Positions 7,453 through 16,150 are shown, counted from the stretch's first letter. The stretch is DNA of 64,000 nucleotides from Phenylobacterium kunshanense (GCF_003254525.1 NZ_QFYS01000001.1:744001-808000); one strand, 5' to 3'. Notes: generated by a model not told the origin, from the letters alone. Numbers and translations are program-made.

Positions 7453-8022
7453 TCAGGCGCGCAGGTGGGCCCGCTCGTTGAGCGCCAGGACGTTCCGCTG
7501 TCCGGTGCGCGCGCACATGAAGCGGTGGATGGAGGTGTAGTCCGGCTCGAAGAACAGGCGCGCCGGCATGCCCAGCACGTGGGCGCTCCAGACGTTGATG
7601 ACGCCGCCGTGGCAGAACACCGCCACGCGCTGGCCCGGATGGGCGTCGATGATGCCATCCAGAGTGTCGACCACGGCCTTCTGGAACGTCCCGATATCGA
7701 CGCTGTGCTCGCCCGTGGCCATCCGCAACCAGGCGGCGCGGTCCTCGCGCTTGAGCGTCTCCATGGGGATGTAGGCGCCCGACTCCCGATCGAACTCGCA
7801 GATCCCGTCGTGGCAGGTCACCTGGTGGCCCGCCCTGGCGGCGAACGGCTCGGCCGTCTGTCGGGCCCGCAGCATCGTGGAGGCGTAGACGGCGTGGATC
7901 GGCTCGGCTTCCAGCCAAGCGGCGACGCGGCGCGCCTGGTCATGCCCCCGGTCGGAGAGCGGCGGATCCGACGTGTCGTCCCGCCGCTCGGGCAAGCCGT
8001 GGCGAATCAGAATGAGTTCCAC
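7453..8022 (-). CDS. Histidine phosphatase (phosphoglycerate mutase-like) family protein
   Basis: A 189-residue protein of the branch-1 histidine phosphatase fold. The catalytic RHG is at the N-terminus (VELILIRHGLPE), followed by LSDRGHDQAR, the second arginine in YASTMLRARQTAE, a glutamate in CEFDRESG, and the second catalytic histidine in VFCHGGVINV. The substrate may be a sugar phosphate or other phosphoester. The GTG at 8022 puts RHG about 6 residues in, as usual for the family, with GGGGG upstream; an ATG at 8076 would add 18 residues. It is co-directional with the downstream monooxygenase gene. Confidence 0.82.
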   Translation of the reverse strand: MELILIRHGLPERRDDTSDPPLSDRGHDQARRVAAWLEAEPIHAVYASTMLRARQTAEPFAARAGHQVTCHDGICEFDRESGAYIPMETLKREDRAAWLRMATGEHSVDIGTFQKAVVDTLDGIIDAHPGQRVAVFCHGGVINVWSAHVLGMPARLFFEPDYTSIHRFMCARTGQRNVLALNERAHLRA

Positions 8023-8235
8023 CGGCTCGGCCCCCGAATCGACACATCCGCCACCTCGGCGGCAGGTCTGTTCCATCCCTCGATTCAGGCTGTCAGGGCG
8101 ACCCGGCGGCAGGCAAGCGTCGATTGGCCGGATACCGGCCTGCCGGTCGCTTCGGAGCGGATAAAATCCGTCGCCTCAGCGGGGAAATCGGAGAGCCGAT
8201 TCCCCTCCAAGGCGTATTTCTCGATTTATGGTTGA

Positions 8236-8247
8236 CGTAACATTACG
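8236..8247. promoter_or_regulatory. Short palindrome CGTAA-CA-TTACG upstream of the metalloprotease gene
   Basis: A perfect 5+2+5 dyad lies 60 nt before the metalloprotease start, directly after TTGA (8232-8235). It resembles an inverted version of the TTACG..CGTAA core at 5837-5848. It could be an operator over a promoter, or chance. Confidence 0.3.
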
Positions 8248-8307
8248 CGGGTGACGTCCTCGCCGTCTGGCGCGTCGTGGGGACGCGTTGCTTGGGGTCA
8301 GTTCACC

Positions 8308-9513
8308 ATGAAATTGAAGGCTTCGGCCGCGGCGGCAGCGTTGCTCGCCACAGTTGCATCCACGCCGGCGAGCGCGCTGGTCATCAATCTGAACGACATC
8401 GGGGGAGTCACCGGCTCGCAGGCCGAGAAGGGCTTCAAGGTCGCCGCCCTGTATTGGCAGAGCGTGATCACCAACGACGTCACCGTGAACCTGAACGTCG
8501 GCTTCTCCGCCCTTGGCCCCAACATCCTGGGCGGGGCCAACAGCACGCTGAACATCTATTCCCTCGACAGCGTGCAGTCGCGCATCGCCGCCGGCGCCAG
8601 CGCCTCGAGCGTCGACCAGCAGGTGGTCTCGGGCGGCCTCGCGCCCACCACGCCGGGTCTCTTCGGCCTGGGCGCGGTCGAGGTGGTGACGCCGGGCTAT
8701 ATGGATCCGGTCAATCAGCTCGGCATCGACAACACCACCGCCGTGCTCGACAACGACGGCTCGTTCAACAACATCGCCCTGGCCGTCTCGGCGGCGAACG
8801 CCAAGGCGCTGGGCCTGACCACAGACCCCAGCCAGGCGGACGGGACGATCCGCTTCAGCTCGACCTTCGCCTTCGACTTCAATCCCAACGACGGGATCGC
8901 GGCGGGCTCGTACGACTTCATCGGCGTGGCGATCCACGAGATGGGTCACACTCTCGGGTTCCTGAGCGGCGCGGACGACTACGACTATCTTGGCTGCCCC
9001 AACGGGCCGCTGTGCTCGGTCTATGGCCAGGACTACCCGGTGAACGACGACTACTGGGGCTACGCCATGGACCTGTTCCGCTACTCGACGGACTTCGACG
9101 GCCAGGCGCGGCTCGACTGGCGTCCGGGCGCGGACGCCTATTTCTCGATCGACCGCGGCGCCAGCGAGCTCTTCGGGCGCAGCGAACTGTCCGAGGGCGA
9201 CTTCCACGGCGACGGCTGGCAGGCCTCGCACTGGGGGGCGAACAACACCTGCAACGACTTCATCGGCATCATGAACCCCTACCTGTGCGGCGGCCGCACC
9301 GCGGCGGTGACGGGCACGGACATCGCGATGTTCGACGCGATCGGCTGGAACTTCGTCAGCGGTCTCGACAACGGCGACTACCGCATCGACACGGCCCAGA
9401 TCCGCTCGCAGTTCGCCGCGCAGGTGCCCGAGCCGGGGACCTGGGCGCTGATGATCCTGGGCTTCGGCGCGGCGGGTTCCGCCATCCGCCGCCGCCGAGT
9501 GGTCGCGGCCTGA
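8308..9513 (+). CDS. Secreted zinc metalloprotease with PEPxxWA-CTERM sorting signal
   Basis: A 401-residue exported protein. MKLKASAAAAALLATVASTP is a Sec signal peptide (cleavage near ASA-LV). The zinc-binding HExxHxxGF motif is HEMGHTLGF at about residue 213. The C-terminus is a PEP-CTERM anchor: VPEPGTWALMILGFGAAG followed by RRRR, which is recognised by an exosortase/archaeosortase-type system encoded elsewhere. It fits the NF038122-type PEP-CTERM metalloproteases (recalled, not searched). The ATG at 8308 is chosen for the signal peptide and the GGGG upstream. A terminator follows. Likely role: cell-surface or extracellular proteolysis. Confidence 0.85.
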   Translation: MKLKASAAAAALLATVASTPASALVINLNDIGGVTGSQAEKGFKVAALYWQSVITNDVTVNLNVGFSALGPNILGGANSTLNIYSLDSVQSRIAAGASASSVDQQVVSGGLAPTTPGLFGLGAVEVVTPGYMDPVNQLGIDNTTAVLDNDGSFNNIALAVSAANAKALGLTTDPSQADGTIRFSSTFAFDFNPNDGIAAGSYDFIGVAIHEMGHTLGFLSGADDYDYLGCPNGPLCSVYGQDYPVNDDYWGYAMDLFRYSTDFDGQARLDWRPGADAYFSIDRGASELFGRSELSEGDFHGDGWQASHWGANNTCNDFIGIMNPYLCGGRTAAVTGTDIAMFDAIGWNFVSGLDNGDYRIDTAQIRSQFAAQVPEPGTWALMILGFGAAGSAIRRRRVVAA

Positions 9514-9533
9514 GCCACGGCGTCATGACGAGG

Positions 9534-9562
9534 AAAGCCCCGGCCCTGGCCGGGGCTTTTTT
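9534..9562 (+). terminator. Rho-independent terminator of the metalloprotease gene
   Basis: AAAGCCCCGGCC pairs with GGCCGGGGC around a short CTG loop and is followed by six T. It lies 20 nt after the stop codon. Confidence 0.9.
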
Positions 9563-9594
9563 CATGCCCGGACGCCGCAGACGGACCGCCCACG

Positions 9595-9623
9595 TTGCCC
9601 CCGGCGACCTCTTTCGCTATGGA
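9595..9623 (+). promoter_or_regulatory. Possible housekeeping promoter for tRNA-Ser
   Basis: TTGCCC (9595-9600), a 17-nt spacer and TATGGA (9618-9623, preceded by GC) resemble the alphaproteobacterial sigma-70 consensus. Transcription would start about 75 nt before the tRNA. The match is moderate. Confidence 0.35.
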
Positions 9624-9703
9624 GAGCGTCCTGCTTCGGCCGCTGGGCGCGCAACGCCTGCAGACGATGGACGGGCCGGGAGAAAACCCGAACAAAAACA
9701 ACT

Positions 9704-9793
9704 GGTGACGTGGCCGAGTGGCTGAAGGCAACGGTTTGCTAAATCGTCATACTCGAAAGGGTATCGAGGGTTCGAATCCCTCCGTCACCGCCA
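9704..9793 (+). tRNA. tRNA-Ser(GCT)
   Basis: A 90-nt gene with acceptor GGTGACG/CGTCACC, D-arm GCCGAGTGGCTGAAGGC, anticodon loop TTGCTAA (anticodon GCT, reading AGC/AGU), a long variable arm (TACTCGAAAGGGTA) typical of serine tRNAs, T-arm GGTTCGAATCC, discriminator G and an encoded CCA. All stems pair on inspection. Confidence 0.96.
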
Positions 9794-9898
9794 CTTCCCT
9801 CCCCTGAGGGCCTGCTCCGGGCCGCTACGTAGGGGACGCTCCCGAATTTCGCCGAGGCGACGGACCGTTCATCGTGGTTCCGATCAAGGAGCCCTCCG

Positions 9899-10075
9899 AT
9901 GTCCGCGATTCATCCCTTCCTCTTCCTGATCATCGCCGAGTTCGCCCTCTTCGTGGTTCTCCTGCTCGCGGCGAGCCTCTGGAGCGGAACGGGCGCCATG
10001 CCGAAGCCGGGCGCCACGCGCGCCGTGACCTCCGCGCGCAGCCCGACAGGGCTTCGTCACATCGAACGGGGCTGA
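9899..10075 (+). CDS. Small single-span membrane protein (58 aa)
   Basis: An ORF with a strong AAGGAG Shine-Dalgarno 7-8 nt before ATG. The peptide begins MSAIHPFLFLIIAEFALFVV and has one transmembrane helix (about residues 6-28), then a short basic tail rich in Thr, Ser and Arg (GATRAVTSARSPTGLRHIER). It stands alone after tRNA-Ser and converges with the PEP-CTERM gene. The family is unrecognised. The ribosome site and membrane profile make it likely real although it is short. Confidence 0.65.
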   Translation: MSAIHPFLFLIIAEFALFVVLLLAASLWSGTGAMPKPGATRAVTSARSPTGLRHIERG

Positions 10076-10083
10076 GCACCGCC

Positions 10084-10121
10084 CAAAAAGAACGCGCCCC
10101 GGCCCTGAGGGCCGAGGCGCG
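10084..10121 (-). terminator. Rho-independent terminator of the FxDxF PEP-CTERM gene
   Basis: On the minus strand CGCGCC.CGGCCCT pairs with AGGGCCG.GGCGCG, followed by TTCTTTTT. It lies just past the PEP-CTERM stop at 10144; on the plus strand it also follows the small membrane protein gene but lacks a T-run there. Confidence 0.8.
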
Positions 10122-10143
10122 CATGATGCTGTCAGCCTTGAGG

Positions 10144-10689
10144 TCAGGCCGCGACAGCGACCTGATGGCGGCGGCGACGCAGCACGGCGCCCGCGCCGCC
10201 GAAGCCGGCGATCATCAGGGCCCAGGTCCCCGGTTCGGGGACGACCCCGGCGACAGGCGCGAAAGTGACCACGCCGCTGTAGGACGCATTGGGCGAAGCG
10301 CCGTCCACACCGGCCTTGCCGATCAGGCGCAGGGTGTAGCTCTGGCCCGCCAGGACATCGACATCATTGAGGAAGCGGCTCTCGTTCCAGCCGTTGGTCT
10401 CGATCTGGAAAGCCATCCCATCGAACGTGACGCTCGAGAACTGGATGTTCTGGCTGTCGGCGCTCATGGTCGAGCTGACCGAGAAGTCCGCAGTCCCATC
10501 GGGACCGCCCGGGACGGTGAAGGTGAACTGGTCGTCGAACGTCGGCGTATTGATGCCGAGGTTGCCGAAGACGACGGTGAAGCCGCCGTCCGCGCCGACG
10601 GGGCCGACGTTGAAATAGGTCGCCGCGGATACCGACGAAGCCACAAGCGCGGCCGCTGCCGCGGTCACGGCGAAAGCGTACTTTTTCAC
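10144..10689 (-). CDS. FxDxF-type PEPxxWA-CTERM surface protein
   Basis: A 181-residue secreted protein. The signal peptide MKKYAFAVTAAAAALVASSV is followed by a beta-rich body with the FxDxF-like FDDQFTF around residue 51. The C-terminus carries PEPGTWALMIAGFGGAGAVL and RRRR, the exosortase-type sorting signal. The function is unknown; such proteins are exported, processed and often associated with the envelope or exopolymer. A GGAAC-N17-TGTT motif sits 36 nt before the start and a terminator follows. It shares the sorting signal with the metalloprotease 630 nt away, so both depend on the same sorting enzyme. Confidence 0.85.
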   Translation of the reverse strand: MKKYAFAVTAAAAALVASSVSAATYFNVGPVGADGGFTVVFGNLGINTPTFDDQFTFTVPGGPDGTADFSVSSTMSADSQNIQFSSVTFDGMAFQIETNGWNESRFLNDVDVLAGQSYTLRLIGKAGVDGASPNASYSGVVTFAPVAGVVPEPGTWALMIAGFGGAGAVLRRRRHQVAVAA

Positions 10690-10724
10690 TGAGAAGAGCC
10701 TCCAAGGGGTGTCCCTGGCCGCTC

Positions 10725-10750
10725 AACAAAAAGGCGCCACAATTGGTTCC
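10725..10750 (-). promoter_or_regulatory. EcfG-like promoter candidate for the PEP-CTERM gene
   Basis: On the minus strand GGAAC is followed after 17 nt by TGTT. The -35 is perfect; the -10 differs from CGTT at one position. It is 36 nt upstream of the start codon, a normal promoter distance. A few such matches are expected by chance in a window of this size. Confidence 0.4.
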
Positions 10751-10805
10751 GCCAAGCCGAGACCGCCCGGCGACGCGCGCCGGGCACATGGCTTCGGCGG
10801 TCAGG

Positions 10806-11078
10806 TCAGCCTTGGGCGAGCCACTGACGGGCCTGGCGCTGGGCCTCGGCGACCTCGTCCGAGGCCATCTCGTGGGCCAGCTCCTTGCGGTAGACCTTGG
10901 CCTCCACCGAGCCGCGCATCGCAGCCAGGTTGAACAGCATGTGGGCCGAAACGTAGTCGAGCGGCGCGCCGCCCTGGCCCGTGGAATAAAGCAGCCCCAT
11001 ACGGAACAGCTCATCGCCCGTCGCGTCCGGAGTCGGCAGCGGCAGGCCATCACACTTCGTGTCGATGCTCGCCAGCAT
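10806..11078 (-). CDS. Sel1-like repeat protein (small)
   Basis: A 90-residue protein with one Sel1/TPR-like unit: ELFRMGLLYSTGQGGAPLDY then VSAHMLFNLAAMRGSVEAKVYR, followed by an amphipathic helix ending ARQWLAQG. There is no signal peptide, so it is probably cytosolic. Sel1 units mediate protein-protein contacts; the partner is unknown. AGAGGA precedes the ATG. It is a single gene, with 116 nt to the PEP-CTERM gene start. Confidence 0.72.
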   Translation of the reverse strand: MLASIDTKCDGLPLPTPDATGDELFRMGLLYSTGQGGAPLDYVSAHMLFNLAAMRGSVEAKVYRKELAHEMASDEVAEAQRQARQWLAQG

Positions 11079-11283
11079 GGTCTTCAGTCCTCTGACCGGC
11101 CGGCTCGCTTTTCGAGCCCGTCACCGATCTACGAGCGCAGGAAACCAAGCTTCAGTTGAACACATGGTTAAGACCGCCGTTGTCGAATCGACAGGTTTCC
11201 CCTGGTGGGACATCGCGCCGCAGTAAGGTTACCCAGAAAGCACAGCCCTGCGTTCAGGGAGAGTTCAGGCGACCCGGCGCAGG

Positions 11284-11745
11284 ATGAGCGGCAAGATGAA
11301 ACGGCTGATCCTCATGATGGCCGCCGTGGCCAGCCTTGCGACGGCGATCCCGCTGGACGAAACGGCCTGGGCGCAGGGCCGGGGCCGCGGGGCGGAGCGC
11401 CAGGAGCGCGGTCCAGATCGCCCACGCGGCGAGGAGCGCCGACGGGAGGAGCGCCCGCGCGATACGCGCCCCGCGCTTGGCTATGAGCGCCGCGAGGACC
11501 GCGGGCGGCGCTGGGACAACGATGCGCCGCGATACGGCGGCCAGCGCGAGCGGTGGGACGAGGAGCGGAACCCGTCCGCGCGCCGGCGAGGTTTCGCGCC
11601 CGACAGCTACCGGGGGGCCGTGGTCGAGGACTACCGCCGCTACCGCCTGCGGCCGCCGCCCCACGGCTATGCGTGGGTGCGCATGGGCGACGGGTTCGCG
11701 CTGATCTCCCTGGACGACGGCCAGATCTTCGACCGCGTCCGGTAG
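11284..11745 (+). CDS. RcnB-family periplasmic protein
   Basis: A 153-residue exported protein: signal peptide MKRLILMMAAVASLATAIP, a long Arg/Glu/Gly-rich low-complexity middle (residues ~32-100), and a C-terminal RcnB-like module YRLRPPPHGYAWVRMGDGFA then LISLDDGQIFDRV. RcnB proteins were named for nickel/cobalt homeostasis, but this widespread alphaproteobacterial version has no established function. ATG codons at 11284 and 11296 are both possible; MKRL at 11296 gives the better signal peptide. The 205 nt upstream (11079-11283) hold no gene I can see. Confidence 0.75.
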   Translation: MSGKMKRLILMMAAVASLATAIPLDETAWAQGRGRGAERQERGPDRPRGEERRREERPRDTRPALGYERREDRGRRWDNDAPRYGGQRERWDEERNPSARRRGFAPDSYRGAVVEDYRRYRLRPPPHGYAWVRMGDGFALISLDDGQIFDRVR

Positions 11746-11748
11746 ACC

Positions 11749-13248
11749 TCAGAGACCGAGCTTGGCCTTCAGGAGCTGATTGACCGCGCCCGGGTTGGCC
11801 TTGCCGCCCGTCGCCTTCATCACCTGGCCCACGAACCAGCCGATGGCCTGCGGCTTCTCCTTCACCGCGGAGGCCTGGCCGGGATTGGCGGCGATCAGGT
11901 CGTCGATGATCTTCTCGAGCGCGCCAGTGTCGCTGACCTGCTTCAGGCCCTGCTTCTCGACGATCTCGCCGGCCGCGCCCTCGCCGGCCCACATCCGTTC
12001 GAAGACGTCCTTGGCGATCTTGGAGGAGATGACCCCCTCCTCGATGAGCTGGACCAGCTCCGCGATGGCGGACGGCTTGATGGGCGAGTCCGCGATATCG
12101 ATCCCGCCGGCCGAAAGCTTGGCGGCGAGGTCGTTGGTCACCCAGTTGGCCACCAGCTTGGCGTCACGCCCCTTGGCGGCGGCCTCGTAGAAGTCGGCCT
12201 TGGCCTGCTCGGCGATCAGCACGCCGGCGTCGTAGGACGACAGGCCGTACTGCGACTGCAGGCGCGCCTTCTTGGCGTCGGGCAGTTCGGGCAGGCCGGC
12301 CTCGATCTGCTTGATCCACGCCGGATCCAGCTCCAGCGGCAAGAGGTCCGGATCGGGGAAGTAGCGGTAGTCGTGCGCCTCTTCCTTCGAGCGCATGGAC
12401 CGCGTCTCGACCTTGTTCGGGTCGAACAGGCGGGTCTCCTGATCGACCTTGCCGCCGTCCTCGATGATCTCGATCTGGCGGCGGGCCTCGTACTCGATCG
12501 CCTGCTGCATGAAGCGGAACGAGTTGACGTTCTTGATCTCGCAGCGGGTGCCGAGATGGCCGAAGTCGCCGGTGGCGCGGTACTTCTCGTAGGCGCCCGG
12601 GCGGCAGACCGAGACGTTCACGTCGGCCCGCAGGTTGCCTTTCTCCATGTCCCCGTCGCAGGTGCCGAGATAGATCAGGATGGTCCTGAGCTTCTTGACG
12701 TAGGCGGCGGCCTCCTCGGAGGAGCGCATGTCGGGCCGCGAGACGATCTCCATCAGCGCGGTGCCGGCCCGGTTGAGGTCGACGTAGGTGAAGTTGGGGT
12801 CCTGGTCGTGCAGGCTCTTGCCCGCGTCCTGCTCCAGGTGCAGCCGCTCGATCCGCACGGTGAAGGTCGAACCGTCGTCGCGCTCGACGATGACTTCGCC
12901 CTCGCCCACGATCGGGTCCTTGAACTGGCTGATCTGATAGCCCTGCGGCAGGTCGGGGTAGAAGTAGTTCTTCCGGTCGAAGCGCGACCGTTCGTTGATC
13001 TGCGCCTTCAGGCCCAGGCCGGTCTTGATCGCCTGCTCGACGCAATGACGATTGATGACCGGCAGCATGCCCGGCATGGCCGCGTCGACCAGACTGACCT
13101 GGGCGTTCGGTCCGGCGCCGAAGCCGACGGCCGCTCCCGAGAACAGCTTGGCGTTGGAGGCCACCTGGGCGTGGACCTCCAGCCCGAGGACGATCTCCCA
13201 GGGGCCGGTCCGGCCCTGGATCAGCTTGGTGTTGGCGACGTCGTTCAT
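11749..13248 (-). CDS. gatB: Asp-tRNA(Asn)/Glu-tRNA(Gln) amidotransferase subunit B
   Basis: A 499-residue GatB with the signature [18 protein letters not shown] at the N-terminus, [12 protein letters not shown], the kinase-like core ([48 protein letters not shown]) and the C-terminal helical and YqeY tail ([20 protein letters not shown]). GatB phosphorylates the mischarged tRNA and works with GatA and GatC to make Gln-tRNA(Gln) and/or Asn-tRNA(Asn). It is separated from gatCA by a convergent periplasmic protein gene, so it needs its own promoter. Confidence 0.97.
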   Translation of the reverse strand: MNDVANTKLIQGRTGPWEIVLGLEVHAQVASNAKLFSGAAVGFGAGPNAQVSLVDAAMPGMLPVINRHCVEQAIKTGLGLKAQINERSRFDRKNYFYPDLPQGYQISQFKDPIVGEGEVIVERDDGSTFTVRIERLHLEQDAGKSLHDQDPNFTYVDLNRAGTALMEIVSRPDMRSSEEAAAYVKKLRTILIYLGTCDGDMEKGNLRADVNVSVCRPGAYEKYRATGDFGHLGTRCEIKNVNSFRFMQQAIEYEARRQIEIIEDGGKVDQETRLFDPNKVETRSMRSKEEAHDYRYFPDPDLLPLELDPAWIKQIEAGLPELPDAKKARLQSQYGLSSYDAGVLIAEQAKADFYEAAAKGRDAKLVANWVTNDLAAKLSAGGIDIADSPIKPSAIAELVQLIEEGVISSKIAKDVFERMWAGEGAAGEIVEKQGLKQVSDTGALEKIIDDLIAANPGQASAVKEKPQAIGWFVGQVMKATGGKANPGAVNQLLKAKLGL

Positions 13249-13380
13249 GAGCGGGGTCCTACCGCTCTCCGTCGGAAATCGGAAGCCGGCGCACGCGCCC
13301 TCTTGCGAAATCGCCCCAAATTGGCCTCAAGCTTGCGCGCGTCTTAACGGCGCTCAGACCGGGGAATGAGGAACACCCAG

Positions 13381-13686
13381 ATGAAGACTATCGCTATCGC
13401 CGCCGCGCTCGCCGTGGCCGCGGTGTCCGCGCCGGCTTTCGCGCAGGACCACGCCAACCACGCCCCGGCCGCCGCCGCAGGCAAGCTGTCGGTGGAATCC
13501 ACGCCGATCGGCGAGATCATCAAGAACGAGAAGGCCAAGGAAGCCCTCGAGAAGGCGATCCCGCAGATCCCGCAATTCTACGACCAGATCGCCACCATGA
13601 CGCTGACGCAGATCGCGCCGATGAGCCAGGGCGCCATCGACGACGCGAAGCTGAAGGAAATCCAGGCCGAGTTCGACAAGCTGTAG
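13381..13686 (+). CDS. Small periplasmic hypothetical protein
   Basis: A 101-residue protein with a clear Sec signal peptide (MKTIAIAAALAVAAVSAPAF, cleavage after AFA), a His/Ala linker (DHANHAPAAAA) and a helical lysine/glutamate-rich mature domain (IGEIIKNEKAKEALEKAIPQ, then IPQFYDQIATMTLTQIAPMS). The ATG at 13381 is chosen because GAGGAA is 7 nt upstream. The mature domain may be a helical interaction module; no enzyme motif is seen. It lies between gatB (divergent) and gatA (convergent, sharing a terminator). Confidence 0.75.
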   Translation: MKTIAIAAALAVAAVSAPAFAQDHANHAPAAAAGKLSVESTPIGEIIKNEKAKEALEKAIPQIPQFYDQIATMTLTQIAPMSQGAIDDAKLKEIQAEFDKL

Positions 13687-13708
13687 GCGGTCGAACAGTC
13701 AGAATAGC

Positions 13709-13737
13709 GAAACGCCCGCCGGACCGGCGGGCGTTTC
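13709..13737. terminator. Bidirectional rho-independent terminator
   Basis: GAAACGCCCGCC pairs with GGCGGGCGTTTC around a short GACC loop; T-rich tails exist in both directions. It separates the convergent periplasmic protein gene and gatA. Confidence 0.9.
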
Positions 13738-13746
13738 TGTTTCAGG

Positions 13747-15219
13747 TCACCACCACTTCTTCGGCTTGGCCTTGAAGTCCGCGGCCTTCTCGATGGCGCT
13801 GCCCAGCGAGAACAGCGTGCCCTCGTCCAGGTTACGGCCGATGAGCTGCAGGCCCAGCGGCAGGCCCTGGGCGTCAAGACCAGCCGGAACGCTCATGCCC
13901 GGCAGGCCGGCGAGGTTCACCGTCACCGTGAAGATGTCGTTCAGATACATCGCCACCGGATCGTCCGACTTCTGGCCCAGGGCAAAGGCCGCCGACGGCG
14001 CGGTCGGCGTGAGCAAGGCGTCGACCTTCTCCCAGGCCTGGTCGAAGTCGTCGGCGATGCGGCGGCGCACCTTGAGCGCCTTGAGGTAGTAGGCGTCGTA
14101 GTAGCCGGCCGACAGCACATAGGTGCCGATCAGGATGCGGCGCTTCACCTCGGCGCCGAAGCCCTCGGCGCGGGTGTTCTCGTAGGTCTCGGTGAGGTTC
14201 GCGCCGTCGACGCGCAGGCCGTAGCGCATGCCGTCATAGCGGGCGAGGTTCGACGAGGCCTCGGCCGGGGCGATGATGTAGTAGGCCGGCAGGGCGTACT
14301 TGGTGTGCGGCAGGCTGACCTCGACGATCTCGCAGCCGGCCTCCTTCAGCCAGGCGATGCCCTGCTCCCAGAGCTTCTCGATCTCGGCCGGCATGCCGTC
14401 GACCCGGTATTCCTTGGGGATGCCGACCCGCAGGCCCTTCACCGACTTGCCGCAGAAGCTGGCGAAGTCCGGGGTCTCGACCGGCAGGCTGGTGGAATCC
14501 TTGGGGTCGTGGCCGCACATGGAGCGCAGCAGGATGGCGGTGTCCTCGACGGTCCGCGCCATCGGCCCGGCCTGGTCCAGGGACGAGGCGAAGGCGACGA
14601 TGCCCCAGCGCGAGCAGCGGCCGTAGGTCGGCTTGATGCCCACGGTGCCTGTGAAGGCCGCCGGCTGGCGGATCGAGCCGCCCGTGTCGGTGGCCGTGGC
14701 CCCCAGGCAGAGCTCCGCGGCCACAGCCGCCGCCGAGCCGCCGGACGACCCGCCGGGGGTGAGGTTGGCGTTACCGCCCTCCGCCCGCCACGGGTTCGCC
14801 ACCGGCCCCCAGGCCGAGGTCTCGTTCGACGAGCCCATGGCGAACTCGTCCATGTTGAGCTTGCCCAGCATCACGGCGCCGTCGCGCCAGAGGTTGGACG
14901 TGACCGTGCTCTCGTAGGTGGGCTTGAAGCCGCGCAGGATCTTGGAGGCGGCGGTGGATTCCACGCCCTCGGTGCAGAACAGGTCCTTGATGCCGAGCGG
15001 CGCGCCGTCCAGCGGGCCGGCCTCGCCCTTCGCCCGGCGGGCGTCGGAGGCGCGGGCCATGTCCAGCGCCTTCTCGGGCGTCTCGACGACATAGGCGTTC
15101 AGCGCGCGGGCGGCCTCGACGGCCTCCAGGTGCGCCCGGGTGATCTCCTCAGAGGAGAAGCTCTTGGCGGCCAGCCCGTCGAGGGCGGCCTTCAGGGTCA
15201 GGCCGGTGAGGTCGGACAT
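13747..15219 (-). CDS. gatA: Asp-tRNA(Asn)/Glu-tRNA(Gln) amidotransferase subunit A
   Basis: A 490-residue amidase-signature enzyme that releases ammonia from glutamine for the GatB site. The Ser-cisSer-Lys triad is visible: Lys in [14 protein letters not shown], and the two serines in [18 protein letters not shown] (residues ~150-170), followed by [16 protein letters not shown]. It starts 2 nt after gatC on the same strand, so it is translated from a gatC-gatA operon. Length is normal. Confidence 0.97.
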   Translation of the reverse strand: MSDLTGLTLKAALDGLAAKSFSSEEITRAHLEAVEAARALNAYVVETPEKALDMARASDARRAKGEAGPLDGAPLGIKDLFCTEGVESTAASKILRGFKPTYESTVTSNLWRDGAVMLGKLNMDEFAMGSSNETSAWGPVANPWRAEGGNANLTPGGSSGGSAAAVAAELCLGATATDTGGSIRQPAAFTGTVGIKPTYGRCSRWGIVAFASSLDQAGPMARTVEDTAILLRSMCGHDPKDSTSLPVETPDFASFCGKSVKGLRVGIPKEYRVDGMPAEIEKLWEQGIAWLKEAGCEIVEVSLPHTKYALPAYYIIAPAEASSNLARYDGMRYGLRVDGANLTETYENTRAEGFGAEVKRRILIGTYVLSAGYYDAYYLKALKVRRRIADDFDQAWEKVDALLTPTAPSAAFALGQKSDDPVAMYLNDIFTVTVNLAGLPGMSVPAGLDAQGLPLGLQLIGRNLDEGTLFSLGSAIEKAADFKAKPKKWW

Positions 15220-15221
15220 GG

Positions 15222-15509
15222 CTATTCCACCACCTTCGGCACGACGAAGAAGTCCTTGGCGGACTTGGGCGCGTTGGCGAGCACCTTGGCCGGATCGCCG
15301 CCGTCCGTGACGACGTCGTCCCGCATCGGCAGGGTCGTGGCCACGGACGTCGTCATCGGCTCGACGCCGTTGGTGTCGACCTCGTTCAGCTGCTCGATCC
15401 AGTTCAGGATGCCCGAAAGCTCCTTAGCCAGCGGCTCCAGTCTGTCCTCAGGCTCGGCGATGCGCGCCAGCCTCGCAACCTTGCGCACGGTCGCGGCGTC
15501 GATGGCCAT
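15222..15509 (-). CDS. gatC: Asp-tRNA(Asn)/Glu-tRNA(Gln) amidotransferase subunit C
   Basis: A 95-residue GatC, the belt protein that wraps GatA and GatB. It has the family pattern [20 protein letters not shown], then [32 protein letters not shown] and a C-terminal [11 protein letters not shown]. It is first in the gatC-gatA operon and divergent from ruvX, with the promoters in the 70-nt gap between them. Confidence 0.95.
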   Translation of the reverse strand: MAIDAATVRKVARLARIAEPEDRLEPLAKELSGILNWIEQLNEVDTNGVEPMTTSVATTLPMRDDVVTDGGDPAKVLANAPKSAKDFFVVPKVVE

Positions 15510-15579
15510 GGGGCCCTCCGTTGTTCGAAGGCGTGGGTTAGCCGTGCGGGGCCCTTCTTTGCAAGCTATAGGGTCGCCA

Positions 15580-16050
15580 ATGCCCGTCCTGGATCTCGCC
15601 GACCTCCCCGCCGCCCTGCCCGCCTACGCCCCGGTCGTCGGCCTGGACCTGGGGGAGAAGACCATTGGGGTGGCGGTGTCGGACGCCACGCGGATGATCG
15701 CCTCGCCCCTGGAGACGATCCGCAAGGCCAAGTTCACCGACGACGCCAACGCGCTCTTCCGCCTGATGGAGAGCCGCGGCGCGGCCGGGATCGTCGTCGG
15801 CCTGCCGGTGAACATGGACGGGACGGAGGGGCCGCGCTGCCAGTCCAGCCGCGCCTTCGCCCGCAACCTGCTGCGCCTCAGGCCCGAGCTGCCCATCGCC
15901 TTCTGGGACGAGCGGATGAGCTCGATGGCGGTCAACCGCATGCTGATCGGCGAGGCGGACGTGAGCCGCGCCCGCCGGGCCGAGGTGGTCGACAAGGCCG
16001 CCGCCGCCTGGATCCTGCAGGGCGCGCTGGACCGGCTGCGGAACGGCTGA
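15580..16050 (+). CDS. ruvX: Holliday junction resolvase-like / pre-16S rRNA nuclease RuvX (YqgF)
   Basis: A 156-residue RNase H-fold protein. Conserved acidic sites appear in VVGLDLGEKTIGVAVSD, the GIVVGLPVNMDGTEGPRCQS stretch, FWDERMSS and VDKAAAAWIL. In E. coli the protein is needed for 16S rRNA 5'-end maturation. The ATG at 15580 gives a normal length; a long in-frame upstream extension overlapping gatA and gatC is spurious. It precedes pyrB by 100 nt. Confidence 0.93.
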   Translation: MPVLDLADLPAALPAYAPVVGLDLGEKTIGVAVSDATRMIASPLETIRKAKFTDDANALFRLMESRGAAGIVVGLPVNMDGTEGPRCQSSRAFARNLLRLRPELPIAFWDERMSSMAVNRMLIGEADVSRARRAEVVDKAAAAWILQGALDRLRNG

Positions 16051-16150
16051 CGTCGGCCTGAGGGGACGTCACATCCCGCGTCCATGAAGTTGGGGATTGA
16101 TCCTTCCCACGCTTGGCTTGCGGGGCGAGGTCACCTAAGAGGGCGCTTTA

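Noticed and set aside
14305..15579. Long in-frame extension of the ruvX reading frame upstream
   Set aside because: The extension overlaps gatA and gatC on the other strand and lacks homology. Family length and N-terminal residues fit the ATG at 15580.
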